NCBI RefSeq assembly: GCF_001046855.1
Contig: NZ_HF570958.1
Coordinates: 109,324 to 162,181 of the forward strand
Length of the DNA: 52,858 bases
Source of the DNA: Nostocoides japonicum T1-X7
GTDB lineage: Bacteria > Actinomycetota > Actinomycetes > Actinomycetales > Dermatophilaceae
Reading direction: 5' to 3'
Shown: piece by piece, positions 43,534-51,817 of the stretch
How positions within the stretch are numbered: position 1 is the first letter of the stretch
Layout: each line of letters opens with the position of its first letter
Position numbers and translations under genes: made by a program
Notes under the pieces: model-generated
Told to the model about the DNA's origin: nothing
Seen by the model: only the letters and a program-made list of their open reading frames with translations
Database searches by the model: none

Positions 43534-44220
43534 CTAGGTGGACGTGCCGAGGGGGAAGGTCTCGACGATGTCGTGCCGCGGGTGGCCGCCGGCCCCCTGA
43601 CCGAGGTGGGACTCGATGAGGACTATGTCGGTCAGCGGGAACGACGGGCCGACGTAGGTGTCGAGGAGCCGCACCCAGCGGGTGGCCTCGACCGGAGGCC
43701 GGAAGCGACCGAGGGTCACGTGGGGCCGGAACCTCGCCCCGTCCGGCTCGGCACCCGCCGCCGAGCACGCGTGGCGGACCGAGCGCGACAAGGATGCCAA
43801 CGGCGTGCTCCCGTTGGCTCTCTCCCCATGGCCTGGGCTGTCGGTTCGGTCAGGCACGGTGGGTCGGGCAACCTCGAGGGACCTGGTCGGATCCGGCGAT
43901 GCACTGGCGGCGGAAGGCGGGGCGAGGGGAGAGGCGTGGACGCCGGCATACAGGACCTTGGCGGAGCCGACGTGCGGGAAGGCGCCGCCGCCACGGACCT
44001 GGAGCGACAAGGGTGTCCACCGCGCCGAGCGCTCGGCAAGGCGCTCGAGGAGCCCGTCGAGCCGACGCTCGGGCGCGCTTCCCATGAACGACAGCGTGAG
44101 GTGCCACTGCGAGGGGGCGGACCAGTGTGGCGCGCCCGCGGCGGAGCGCCGCGGCTCGAGGAACTCCTCGAGATCCTCGACGACACGGGGCGGAAGGAGG
44201 GCGGCGACGAACAGGCGCAT
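43534..44220 (-). CDS. thpR: RNA 2',3'-cyclic phosphodiesterase
   Basis: This 228-residue 2H phosphoesterase has both HxTx motifs: His40 in WHLTLSFMG and His167 in HVTLGRF. It opens 2',3'-cyclic phosphates of RNA to 2'-phosphates. Typical ThpR is about 180-190 residues; an extra 40-residue Ser/Pro/Arg-rich insertion lies at 100-140, in a region of the 2H fold that is usually a loop. The frame remains open and codon use stays normal there. ATG 44220 starts MRLFVAALLPP, the usual beginning. It is divergent from the GTPase at 44276. Confidence 0.88.
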   Translation of the reverse strand: MRLFVAALLPPRVVEDLEEFLEPRRSAAGAPHWSAPSQWHLTLSFMGSAPERRLDGLLERLAERSARWTPLSLQVRGGGAFPHVGSAKVLYAGVHASPLAPPSAASASPDPTRSLEVARPTVPDRTDSPGHGERANGSTPLASLSRSVRHACSAAGAEPDGARFRPHVTLGRFRPPVEATRWVRLLDTYVGPSFPLTDIVLIESHLGQGAGGHPRHDIVETFPLGTST

Positions 44221-44275
44221 GAGGGCTCCATTGTCGGTCTGTCGCGACCGGCGGCGCTACGTCGTCCGAACTAGC

Positions 44276-45997
44276 ATGGCGCCCGTGACGACGACGGCCG
44301 AGGAGGCGGGTCCGCTCATCGGGGCCGTCGAGTCGCTTCGCGCGCAGGTCGCCGCGGCGCGACTGCCTCTCGACCTCGTCGTCACGGCGGGCGCGCGGAG
44401 CAACCGGGGTGCGCTGCTCCACCAGCTCGACGACTACGTCCTGCCCCGCCTGAGATCCCTCGACGCACCGCTGCTCGCCGTCATCGGCGGGTCGACCGGA
44501 GCGGGCAAGTCGACGCTCGTCAACTCGATCGTCGGCAACGAGGTGAGCCGCAGCGGGGTGCTCCGTCCGACGACGACGAGCCCGGTCCTCGTGCATCACC
44601 CCGACGACGAGGCCTGGTTCTCCGACCGGCGGATCCTCCCCGGTCTCAGCCGTGTGACAGGTGCCCCGGGGAAGCACCCGGAGCCCGGCACGGTGCGCCT
44701 CGTCGCGTCCTCGGCACTCCCCGCCGGCATGGCGCTCCTCGACGCACCCGACATCGACTCCGTCGTCCACGCCAACCGGGCGATCGCCGAGCAGCTCCTC
44801 ATGGCGGCCGACCTCTGGCTCTTCGTCACGACGGCGGCTCGGTATGCCGACGCCGTCCCGTGGGACCTGCTGCGCGACGCCTCGGCCCGAGGCACCGCCG
44901 TCGCCATCGTCCTCGACCGCGTCGAACCCGACGTGGTCGACGAGGTCCGGCCCCATCTCGTCGAGATGCTGCGTGACCAGGGCCTCGGCACGTCGCCGGT
45001 GTTCACCGTGCCCGAGAGCTCCCTGACGCCCGAGGGGCTGCTCCCGGAGTCCGCGACGAGCCGGCTGCGCGCGTGGCTCGAGGCGCTGGCCGGTGACGCG
45101 AGGGCGCGGTCGATCGTCGTCGCCCAGACGCTGCGTGGCGCGATGGCCTCGCTCGACGGCCGCGTGGACGAGCTCGTCGACGCGACCCGGGTCCAGGCGG
45201 CGGCCGCCGACGCGCTGCGCGACGCCGTCGAGACGGCATACGCATCGGCCCTCGCGGCGGTCGAGGAAGGAGTCTCCGACGGCACGCTCCTGCGCGGGGA
45301 GGTCCTCGCCCGGTGGCAGGAGCTCGTCGGGACGGGCGAGTTCTTCAAGCAGGTCGAGACGACCGTCTCCCGGGTACGCGACCGGATGACCGCGGCGGTG
45401 ACCGGGCGGCCCCGGCCCGAGGAGGGCCTCGACGAGGCGCTGCATACCGGCGTCGCCGCGCTCGTCCGGGCCCACGGGGAGTCCGCGAGCTCCACGGTGG
45501 CTCGCGCGTGGCGCCGGCTGCCCGGCGGCGCGCAGCTCCTCGATGACCGGCCGGAGCTCGCCTCACCCGACGACCCGCTCGGCGACCGGGCCGACCGGCT
45601 CGTCCGCGACTGGCAGGGCCAGCTGCTCCAGCTCATCCGCTCCGAGTCCGGGAGCCGGAGGACCAACGCGCGCGTCGCGGCATACGGCGTCAACGGCGTG
45701 GGCCTGTTCCTCATGCTCGTGACGTTCGCGCACACCGGGGGACTCACCGGCGCGGAGGTCGGCATCGCAGGCGGCACGTCGGTGCTCGCCCAGCGCGTCC
45801 TCGAGGCGATCTTCGGCGACCAGGCGGTGCGCTCCATGGCGGCGAAGGCCCGTCGCCTGCTCGTCGAGGACGTCACTGCGCTGTATGCCGCCGAACGCGG
45901 CCGTTTCGAGGCCGCCCTCGAGGACGTCGGTGTTGCCGACGGCCAGGCGGAGGGCCTCGCGCGGGCGATGGGCGCGGTCCGTGAGGCGAATCCGTGA
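44276..45997 (+). CDS. dynamin-like/YfjP-type GTPase, first of a pair
   Basis: This 573-residue protein has a G1 loop GGSTGAGKST (71-80), a G3-like DAPDIDSVV motif, and a weak G4 (VLDRVEP where NKxD is usual). After the G domain comes a long helical stalk, and a hydrophobic segment near 475-500 (VNGVGLFLMLVTFAHTGG) suggests membrane contact. This is the larger-stalk member of the two-gene GTPase pair common in Micrococcales and other actinobacteria. ATG 44276 is close to thpR (divergent). Its stop overlaps the next start (GTGA). Confidence 0.85.
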   Translation: MAPVTTTAEEAGPLIGAVESLRAQVAAARLPLDLVVTAGARSNRGALLHQLDDYVLPRLRSLDAPLLAVIGGSTGAGKSTLVNSIVGNEVSRSGVLRPTTTSPVLVHHPDDEAWFSDRRILPGLSRVTGAPGKHPEPGTVRLVASSALPAGMALLDAPDIDSVVHANRAIAEQLLMAADLWLFVTTAARYADAVPWDLLRDASARGTAVAIVLDRVEPDVVDEVRPHLVEMLRDQGLGTSPVFTVPESSLTPEGLLPESATSRLRAWLEALAGDARARSIVVAQTLRGAMASLDGRVDELVDATRVQAAAADALRDAVETAYASALAAVEEGVSDGTLLRGEVLARWQELVGTGEFFKQVETTVSRVRDRMTAAVTGRPRPEEGLDEALHTGVAALVRAHGESASSTVARAWRRLPGGAQLLDDRPELASPDDPLGDRADRLVRDWQGQLLQLIRSESGSRRTNARVAAYGVNGVGLFLMLVTFAHTGGLTGAEVGIAGGTSVLAQRVLEAIFGDQAVRSMAAKARRLLVEDVTALYAAERGRFEAALEDVGVADGQAEGLARAMGAVREANP

Positions 45998-47847
45998 GCC
46001 CCCTGCGGAGGGGCTCGGCGAAGGTTCCCGGTGTGTCGACCGAGGAGCTGGGCGAGCGGGCCCTGGCCCTGGAGATCGCCCTCACCCGGGGAGGTGCCGA
46101 GCTCGACGCGGACGCGGCGGCGCGGGCGAGCGCCGTCGTCCAGAAGATCCGGGAGCGGACGGCCCTCACGGGCGACTTCACCGTCGTCGCGCTGGCGGGC
46201 GCCACGGGGAGCGGCAAGTCGAGCCTCTTCAACGCCCTCGTCGGAGCGCCGGTGGCGACCGTCGGTGTGCGACGTCCCACGACGTCCACGCCGACGGCGG
46301 CGGTGTGGGGCGAGGCGGACGCCTCCGCCCTGCTCGACTGGCTCGCCGTCGGATCCCGTCACCACCTCGACTCCGGCACCGTGGAAAAGACCGCGGGAGT
46401 GCTCGTGGAAGGGGCTGCCGGAGGGCATGCGGGAGGGACCGTGGGAAGGCCGTCGGGCAGGGCGGCGGACGTGCGCGCGGAAGGTGACCGTCGCGGGGCC
46501 GGTGGCACCGGGACGTCCGAGGCCGGCGCCGTCGGCGCCCTCGACGGGCTCGTCCTCCTCGACCTGCCCGACGTCGACTCGCGCGACCTGCGGCACCGGG
46601 CCGAGGCGGAGCGGGTCCTCGAGCTGGCCGACGTGTTCGTCTGGGTGACCGACCCGCAGAAGTATGCCGACGCGCGGCTGCACGACGACTTCGTCGCCGC
46701 CCTCGCGACGCACGATGCCGTGTCCGTCGTCGTCCTCAACCAGGTGGACCGGCTCACGCCGGAGCAGGCCACCGAGTGCGCCGGCGACCTGCACCGCCTG
46801 CTGCGTGCCGACGGCCTCCACGACGTCACGCTCTTCTCGACATCGGCGACCCAGGGCACCGGAGTGGACGAGCTGCGCCAGCGGCTCGCCAATGCCGTCG
46901 CCGGCCGCGGTGCCGCCCGGATGCGGCTCGCGGCCGACGTGTCTGCGGCCGCGGCAGCTCTCTTGCCGGACGTCGCCGATCTCGACGGGGCGTCCGTCGA
47001 CAGTGCCGGCCACGGGCTTGGAGGGGCCGGCCATGGGCCTGGCGTCGACGGGGCCGGCCGGGAGAGGCTCGTCGACGCGCTCGTCCGGGCTGCCGGCATA
47101 CCAACCGTCGTCGCGGCGGTCGAGCGTGACTACGTGCACGAGGCGCTCGGGCGGACCGGCTGGCCTTTCACCCGCTGGGCGCGCTCGCTCCGTCCGCGAC
47201 CGCTGCGCCGGCTGCGGCTCGAGCAGGTCCCAGAGGTGTCGCAGGCCGACGTCCTCGCCGTGACCGGCCGGTCGTCCCTGCCCCCGCCAACCCCTGCGGC
47301 GCGTGCGGCGGTCGACCTCGCGACCCGTCAGCTCGGTGACACGGCCGCGGCCGGCTTGCCGGTCCGCTGGGCCGAGGCCGTCCACGACGCCGCCGCCCCG
47401 CCGGGACCCGACGTCGCCGACGCGCTCGACCAGGCCATCGTCCGTACGCCGCTGCGGGAGCCGCCGCCGCGCTGGTGGGCCTTCGTCAATGCCGCGCACG
47501 TGGTCCTGGCGGTCGCGGCCGTCGTCGGGCTCGCATGGCTCGTCGTGCTTGCGGTCATGGGGTGGCTGCAGCTGCCGGACGTCCACACGCCACACCTCGG
47601 CTGGTTCCCCGTGCCGACGGTGCTGCTCGTCGGAGGCCTGATCCTCGGGCTGCTCCTGTCGACGCTGTCGCGGTGGCTGGCGCGGATCGGTGCACGTCGC
47701 CGCGCCCATCGCGTCGAGCGCCGGCTCCGGTCGGCGGTCACCGAGGTCGCCGACGATCGGATCGTCGCACCCGTCGAGGCCGTCCTGGCCCGCCACGCCG
47801 AGACCCGGACCGCGCTTGCGCGGGCGAGGGCCCTCCCTCGTGGGTGA
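45994..47847 (+). CDS. dynamin-like/YfjP-type GTPase, second of a pair
   Basis: This 617-residue protein has G1 GATGSGKSS (69-77), a G3-like LLDLPDVDS and a good G4 VVVLNQVD. Between G1 and G3 is a Gly/Arg-rich insertion of about 45 residues. The C-terminal third has two membrane helices (HVVLAVAAVVGLAWLVVLAV and VPTVLLVGGLILGLLLS). The GTG overlaps the upstream stop, so the pair is translated together and probably forms a heteromer at the membrane. The hairpin at 47843-47880 ends the operon. Confidence 0.85.
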   Translation: MSPLRRGSAKVPGVSTEELGERALALEIALTRGGAELDADAAARASAVVQKIRERTALTGDFTVVALAGATGSGKSSLFNALVGAPVATVGVRRPTTSTPTAAVWGEADASALLDWLAVGSRHHLDSGTVEKTAGVLVEGAAGGHAGGTVGRPSGRAADVRAEGDRRGAGGTGTSEAGAVGALDGLVLLDLPDVDSRDLRHRAEAERVLELADVFVWVTDPQKYADARLHDDFVAALATHDAVSVVVLNQVDRLTPEQATECAGDLHRLLRADGLHDVTLFSTSATQGTGVDELRQRLANAVAGRGAARMRLAADVSAAAAALLPDVADLDGASVDSAGHGLGGAGHGPGVDGAGRERLVDALVRAAGIPTVVAAVERDYVHEALGRTGWPFTRWARSLRPRPLRRLRLEQVPEVSQADVLAVTGRSSLPPPTPAARAAVDLATRQLGDTAAAGLPVRWAEAVHDAAAPPGPDVADALDQAIVRTPLREPPPRWWAFVNAAHVVLAVAAVVGLAWLVVLAVMGWLQLPDVHTPHLGWFPVPTVLLVGGLILGLLLSTLSRWLARIGARRRAHRVERRLRSAVTEVADDRIVAPVEAVLARHAETRTALARARALPRG

Positions 47848-47880
47848 CCTGGCCGACGTTCTCATGTAGGCCAGGTCACC
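47843..47880 (+). terminator. hairpin terminator overlapping the stop codon
   Basis: GGTGACCTGGCC (47843-47854) pairs perfectly with GGCCAGGTCACC (47869-47880) around a 14-base loop. The TGA stop of the GTPase gene lies inside the left arm. No T-tract follows, as is usual for high-GC actinobacterial terminators. Confidence 0.75.
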
Positions 47881-47923
47881 GACGAGCGAGCGCTCGCGCG
47901 GGTGCGGGGCCGGCTGTGGCAGG

Positions 47924-47962
47924 TCGTCCACAGGGGCATGACGCCGACCTCGGTCGTCCACA
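47924..47962 (+). promoter_or_regulatory. two DnaA-box-like sites upstream of ssb
   Basis: TCGTCCACAGG occurs at 47924-47934 and 47954-47964 in the same orientation, 30 bases apart (about three helical turns). The first nine bases fit the relaxed actinobacterial DnaA box YYGTCCACA. They lie about 95-130 bases before the ssb-like start, in the 209-base gap 47848-48056, which otherwise holds the terminator and no gene. DnaA control is inference. Confidence 0.4.
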
Positions 47963-48056
47963 GGGTTCATCGCCTGCTTCCCCGCGTATGCCGACCCTCG
48001 GCATCGTCGGTGCTGTCCGGTCCCGGAGATGGCCGGCCGACCGAGAAGGGGACACC

Positions 48057-48665
48057 ATGACCAACGAGAACACCATCGTCGTCGTCGGCAACGTCGTCGA
48101 CACCCCGACGCTCAGGCAGACCAAGACGGGGGACACCTTCGTGTCGTTCCGCGTCGCGTCCACATCGCGGCGCTGGAGTGCGGAGAAGGGCGGCTACGAG
48201 GACGGCCACACGAACTTCTACCGTGTCGCCGCCTTCCGGGCGCTCGCCGTCAACGTGCACGCCTCGCTCGAGAAGGGCCAGCCCGTCGTCGTCACCGGCC
48301 GCCTGCGGATCACCCAGTTCGTCCGCGCCGACGGCACGTCGGGCACCGGCGTCGACATCGACGCGACGGCCGTCGGCCACGACCTGTCCCGGGGGCGCAC
48401 CCGCTTCACCAAGCTCGCCGGCATCGTCGCCGTCGACGACGGGGACCGGATGGGTGACCCCGCCGTCCTCGCCGCCCACGCCGGGGATGGATACGAGGCC
48501 TACGGGGACGACCGGGAGTATGCCGACCTGGAGCTCGACCCCGACGGCCTGGAGGACGGCTCGCAGGGTGTCGAGGTCGTCGACCCGGTGACCGGGGAGG
48601 TGGTCTCCCGGATGCGCGGCTCGCGTGACGACGGCGACGGGTCCCGCTCGCTCGCGGCGGTCTGA
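48057..48665 (+). CDS. ssb: single-stranded-DNA-binding protein (SSB paralogue)
   Basis: This 202-residue protein has the SSB OB-fold in residues 1-110: TIVVVGNVVDTPTLRQT, FVSFRVASTSRRW, FYRVAAFRALAVNVHASL, KGQPVVVTGRLRI. It lacks the conserved acidic DDDIPF tip that recruits partner proteins; the C-terminus ends GSRSLAAV. That marks it as the accessory paralogue rather than the essential SSB (which usually neighbours rpsF/rpsR). The acidic middle (150-180) may substitute. ATG 48057 follows AAGGGGACACC. Confidence 0.85.
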   Translation: MTNENTIVVVGNVVDTPTLRQTKTGDTFVSFRVASTSRRWSAEKGGYEDGHTNFYRVAAFRALAVNVHASLEKGQPVVVTGRLRITQFVRADGTSGTGVDIDATAVGHDLSRGRTRFTKLAGIVAVDDGDRMGDPAVLAAHAGDGYEAYGDDREYADLELDPDGLEDGSQGVEVVDPVTGEVVSRMRGSRDDGDGSRSLAAV

Positions 48666-48760
48666 AGCGTCCGGTCGGGCGCACCGGGGGTGGTTCCCGG
48701 TTCGCCGGGCGGTGCGCCCGCGCCGAGCGTAGGTCCGGCATGCCTCGAGGTGGCGGTTCG

Positions 48761-48818
48761 GCGTGCCGAGCCGACCGTGTCCGGCGTGGTGGATCTGCGT
48801 GCCGAGCCGCCCGTGTCC
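48761..48818. repeat. 22-base imperfect direct repeat, 36-base period
   Basis: GCGTGCCGAGCCGACCGTGT and GCGTGCCGAGCCGCCCGTGT, each followed by CC, occur at 48761-48782 and 48797-48818 with one mismatch. A weaker third copy may precede them. They lie in the 215-base gap between ssb and ettA; the rest of the gap shows nothing recognisable. Confidence 0.8.
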
Positions 48819-48880
48819 CGGCCCGGGACGATGCCGCGCGGATTCGGGGTGTGGGGGCGTGGCTGGTTAGCCTTGACCCC

Positions 48881-50563
48881 ATGCCCGAGTTCATCTACGT
48901 CATGTCGCATGCCCGCAAGGCCCACGGCGACAAGGTCATCCTCGACGACGTGTCGATCTCCTTCTACCCGGGGGCCAAGATCGGCGTCGTCGGCCCGAAC
49001 GGCGCGGGCAAGTCGACCGTCCTGAAGATCATGGCGGGGCTCGACCAGCCGTCCAACGGGGAGGCTCGGCTGACCCCTGGCTTCACGGTCGGCATCCTCC
49101 TGCAGGAGCCGGAGCTCAACGAGGAGAAGACCGTTCTCGGCAACGTCGAGGAGGGTGCCGGTGAGATCAAGGCCAAGCTCGACCGCTACAACGAGATCTC
49201 GGCCCTGATGGCGGAGCCCGACGCCGACTTCGACGCGCTCATGACGGAGATGGGCCACCTGCAGGAGGCCATCGACGCCGCGGACGCCTGGGACCTGGAC
49301 TCCCAGCTCGAGCAGGCGATGGACGCCCTGCGCTGCCCGCCGCCGGATGCGGACGTCACCGTCCTCTCCGGAGGCGAGCGCCGGCGTGTGGCCCTCTGCA
49401 AGCTGCTCCTCCAGAAGCCTGACCTGCTGCTCCTCGACGAGCCGACCAACCACCTCGACGCCGAGTCCGTCCTGTGGCTCGAGCAGCACCTCGCGAGCTA
49501 CCCCGGCGCGGTCGTGGCCGTCACCCACGACCGCTACTTCATGGACAACGTCGCCGGCTGGATCCTCGAGCTCGACCGCGGCCGGGCCTACCCCTATGAG
49601 GGCAACTACTCCACCTACCTGGAGAAGAAGCAGGCCCGGCTCCAGGTCCAGGGCAAGAAGGACGCCAAGCTCGCCAAGCGGCTCGCCGACGAGCTGGAGT
49701 GGGTGCGATCGAGCGCGAAGGGACGCCAGACCAAGAGCAAGGCGCGACTGGCCCGCTACGAGGAGATGGCGGCGGAGGCCGAGCGGACGCGCAAACTCGA
49801 CTTCGAGGAGATCCAGATCCCGCCGGGGCCGAGGCTCGGGTCGAAGGTCATCGAGGTGAAGGACCTCCGAAAGGGCTTCGGCGACCGCCTGCTCATCGAC
49901 GGTCTGTCGTTCACGCTGCCCCGCAACGGCATCGTCGGCGTCATCGGTCCGAACGGCGTCGGCAAGACGACCCTCTTCAAGACGATCGTCGGCATCGAGG
50001 AGCCGGACGGAGGGGTCGTCGACGTCGGCGAGACAGTGCGGATCTCCTACGTCGACCAGGAGCGGGGCGGCATCGACCCGAACAGGAGCCTGTGGGAGGT
50101 CGTGTCCGACGGCAACGACTTCATCCAGGTCGGCAAGGTGGAGATCCCCTCACGCGCCTACGTGTCGCAGTTCGGGTTCAAGGGACCCGACCAGCAGAAG
50201 AAGGCCGGCGTCCTCTCCGGCGGTGAGCGCAACCGGCTCAACCTCGCCCTCACCCTCAAGGAGGGCGGCAACCTCCTGCTGCTCGACGAGCCGACGAACG
50301 ATCTCGACGTCGAGACCCTCGGCTCGCTGGAGAACGCCCTCCTCGCCTTCCCCGGCTGCGCCGTCGTGACGAGCCACGACCGATGGTTCCTCGACCGGGT
50401 CGCGACCCACATCCTCGCCTACGAGGGCACCGAAGAGAACCCGGCCGCGTGGTACTGGTTCGAGGGCAACTTCGACGCCTACGAGAAGAACAAGGTCGAG
50501 CGACTCGGCGAGGAGGCGGCTCGCCCGCACCGCGTCACCTACCGCAAGCTGACCCGAGACTGA
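48881..50563 (+). CDS. ettA: energy-dependent translational throttle ABC-F protein EttA
   Basis: This 560-residue soluble ABC-F ATPase has Walker A1 GPNGAGKST (38-46), the signature VLSGGERRRVALCKLLLQ with LLLLDEPTNHLD, a charged linker (KKQARLQVQGKKDAK, PtIM region), then Walker A2 GPNGVGKTT and LSGGERNRLNLALTL with LLLDEPTNDLD. The length matches EttA, which binds the ribosomal E site and gates the first elongation step according to ATP/ADP. ATG 48881 opens the canonical MPEFIYVM. It is transcribed alone after the repeats. Confidence 0.95.
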   Translation: MPEFIYVMSHARKAHGDKVILDDVSISFYPGAKIGVVGPNGAGKSTVLKIMAGLDQPSNGEARLTPGFTVGILLQEPELNEEKTVLGNVEEGAGEIKAKLDRYNEISALMAEPDADFDALMTEMGHLQEAIDAADAWDLDSQLEQAMDALRCPPPDADVTVLSGGERRRVALCKLLLQKPDLLLLDEPTNHLDAESVLWLEQHLASYPGAVVAVTHDRYFMDNVAGWILELDRGRAYPYEGNYSTYLEKKQARLQVQGKKDAKLAKRLADELEWVRSSAKGRQTKSKARLARYEEMAAEAERTRKLDFEEIQIPPGPRLGSKVIEVKDLRKGFGDRLLIDGLSFTLPRNGIVGVIGPNGVGKTTLFKTIVGIEEPDGGVVDVGETVRISYVDQERGGIDPNRSLWEVVSDGNDFIQVGKVEIPSRAYVSQFGFKGPDQQKKAGVLSGGERNRLNLALTLKEGGNLLLLDEPTNDLDVETLGSLENALLAFPGCAVVTSHDRWFLDRVATHILAYEGTEENPAAWYWFEGNFDAYEKNKVERLGEEAARPHRVTYRKLTRD

Positions 50564-50691
50564 ACCCGTTCCCGCGGGCCACGTGCACGACACGAGGATC
50601 GCCTCCCCGTCGGCAGAGCCGGTGCGGCAGCGACGACGGCGCGCGCACCCTCGGGTCGCCGCGAGCGGAGGACCCGGCATACCGTCGAGGT

Positions 50692-51600
50692 GTGTCGACG
50701 ACGCTCGAGTTCTCCGACGAGGCGGGTCCGTTCGCGCAGGCGGCCGGGCCGTTTCTCGCCGCGGGTCCCGTCCTCAGCACCGTCGTGTCGACGGTCCTCG
50801 AGATGGAGGGCGACGGGAGGGGCCGGGACCGCGCCGTGCGCGAGGGCTATCCCTACTGGTTCGTGATCGCCCGCGACGACACCGGCGAGGTGGCCGGCGT
50901 CGCGATGCGCACCGCGTCGTTCGAACCGCATCCCGCATACGTTCTCACCCTGCCGGACGAGGCCGCCGTCCGGCTCGCGCGGACGCTCCACGAGCGGGGG
51001 GAGGCTCTCGAGGGCGTCAACGGATCGCTACCCGCCGCCCGGATCGTCGCCGAGGAGACCGCGCGCCTCACCGACGGTGCCGTGTCGGTCTCCATGCCGA
51101 CCCGACTGTACGAGGTTCGCGACGTCATCGAGCCGCGGCGCCCCGAGGGCAGGCTGCGGCCGGCGACGAGGGACGATGCCGACCTCGTCGTCGAGTGGTT
51201 CGACGCCTTCGACCTCGACGCGGCGGCCCAGGCGGGTCGTACCCCGTCGGCGCTCGACCACCCGATCGTCGACCGGCCCGAGATCCGCCAACGGATCGAC
51301 GAGGGCGGCGTCTGGCTCTGGGAGACACCCGCCGGCCGCCCGGTGCACCTCACGTGCGTCCGGCCACCGGCATACGGGGTCTCGCGGGTCGGGCCGGTGT
51401 ACACACCGAGGGAGCATCGCGGTCGGGGGTATGCCGGTGCTGCCGTCGCCGAGGTGTCGCGCCGGATCCTCGCTTCAGGGCATCGCGCCTGCCTGTTCAC
51501 CGACCAGGCGAACCCGGTGTCCAACCGTCTCTACGCGTCGCTCGGATACCGGCCCGTCGTCGACATGGCGAACCATGTCGTCGGGCCGAGTCGCCGCTGA
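50692..51600 (+). CDS. GNAT-family N-acetyltransferase
   Basis: This 302-residue protein has a C-terminal GNAT domain (about 150-300) with the acetyl-CoA loop HRGRGYAG (242-249) and NPVSNRLYASLGYRPV. The N-terminal half has a second, degenerate GNAT-like fold (VIARDDTGEVAGVAMRT). The layout resembles tandem-GNAT acetyltransferases of actinobacteria; the acceptor is unknown. GTG 50692 has GAGG five bases upstream. It lies between ettA and an intergenic repeat element. Confidence 0.85.
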   Translation: MSTTLEFSDEAGPFAQAAGPFLAAGPVLSTVVSTVLEMEGDGRGRDRAVREGYPYWFVIARDDTGEVAGVAMRTASFEPHPAYVLTLPDEAAVRLARTLHERGEALEGVNGSLPAARIVAEETARLTDGAVSVSMPTRLYEVRDVIEPRRPEGRLRPATRDDADLVVEWFDAFDLDAAAQAGRTPSALDHPIVDRPEIRQRIDEGGVWLWETPAGRPVHLTCVRPPAYGVSRVGPVYTPREHRGRGYAGAAVAEVSRRILASGHRACLFTDQANPVSNRLYASLGYRPVVDMANHVVGPSRR

Positions 51601-51621
51601 TTGGGCTGGTCCTCGCCCGGC

Positions 51622-51732
51622 CGACCGACGGACACCCCATCGGCTCGAGTCCCCGGCCGGGGAGCGGTCGGCCGAGCACGAACCCGGGCTCGGGACGCGA
51701 TCGAGGCGCCACCATTGGGTGTCCGTCGGTCG
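51622..51732. repeat. inverted-repeat intergenic element, copy B
   Basis: CGACCGACGGACACCCCAT (51622-51640) and ATTGGGTGTCCGTCGGTCG (51714-51732) are inverted complements over 19 bases with one mismatch. The right arm read in reverse shares CCGACGGACACCCAATG with the left arm of the 37735-37827 element, and both middles hold TCGTGCTCGG or its complement. Length 111 bases. It lies between two + strand genes. Confidence 0.7.
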
Positions 51733-51817
51733 CGTCCGGGCTGGTAGCGGCGGACTCGAGGGCCACGCCGGGGCACTGGTGCCGGCCGCGCCGCTGGGCA
51801 AGGCGCAGGATGGGCCC

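Noticed and set aside
44596..47970. A 1124-codon open frame on the minus strand through the two GTPase genes
   Set aside because: It is the antisense shadow of two well-supported GTPases; its translation is Arg/Pro/Gly-rich and has no motifs. High GC makes such frames common.
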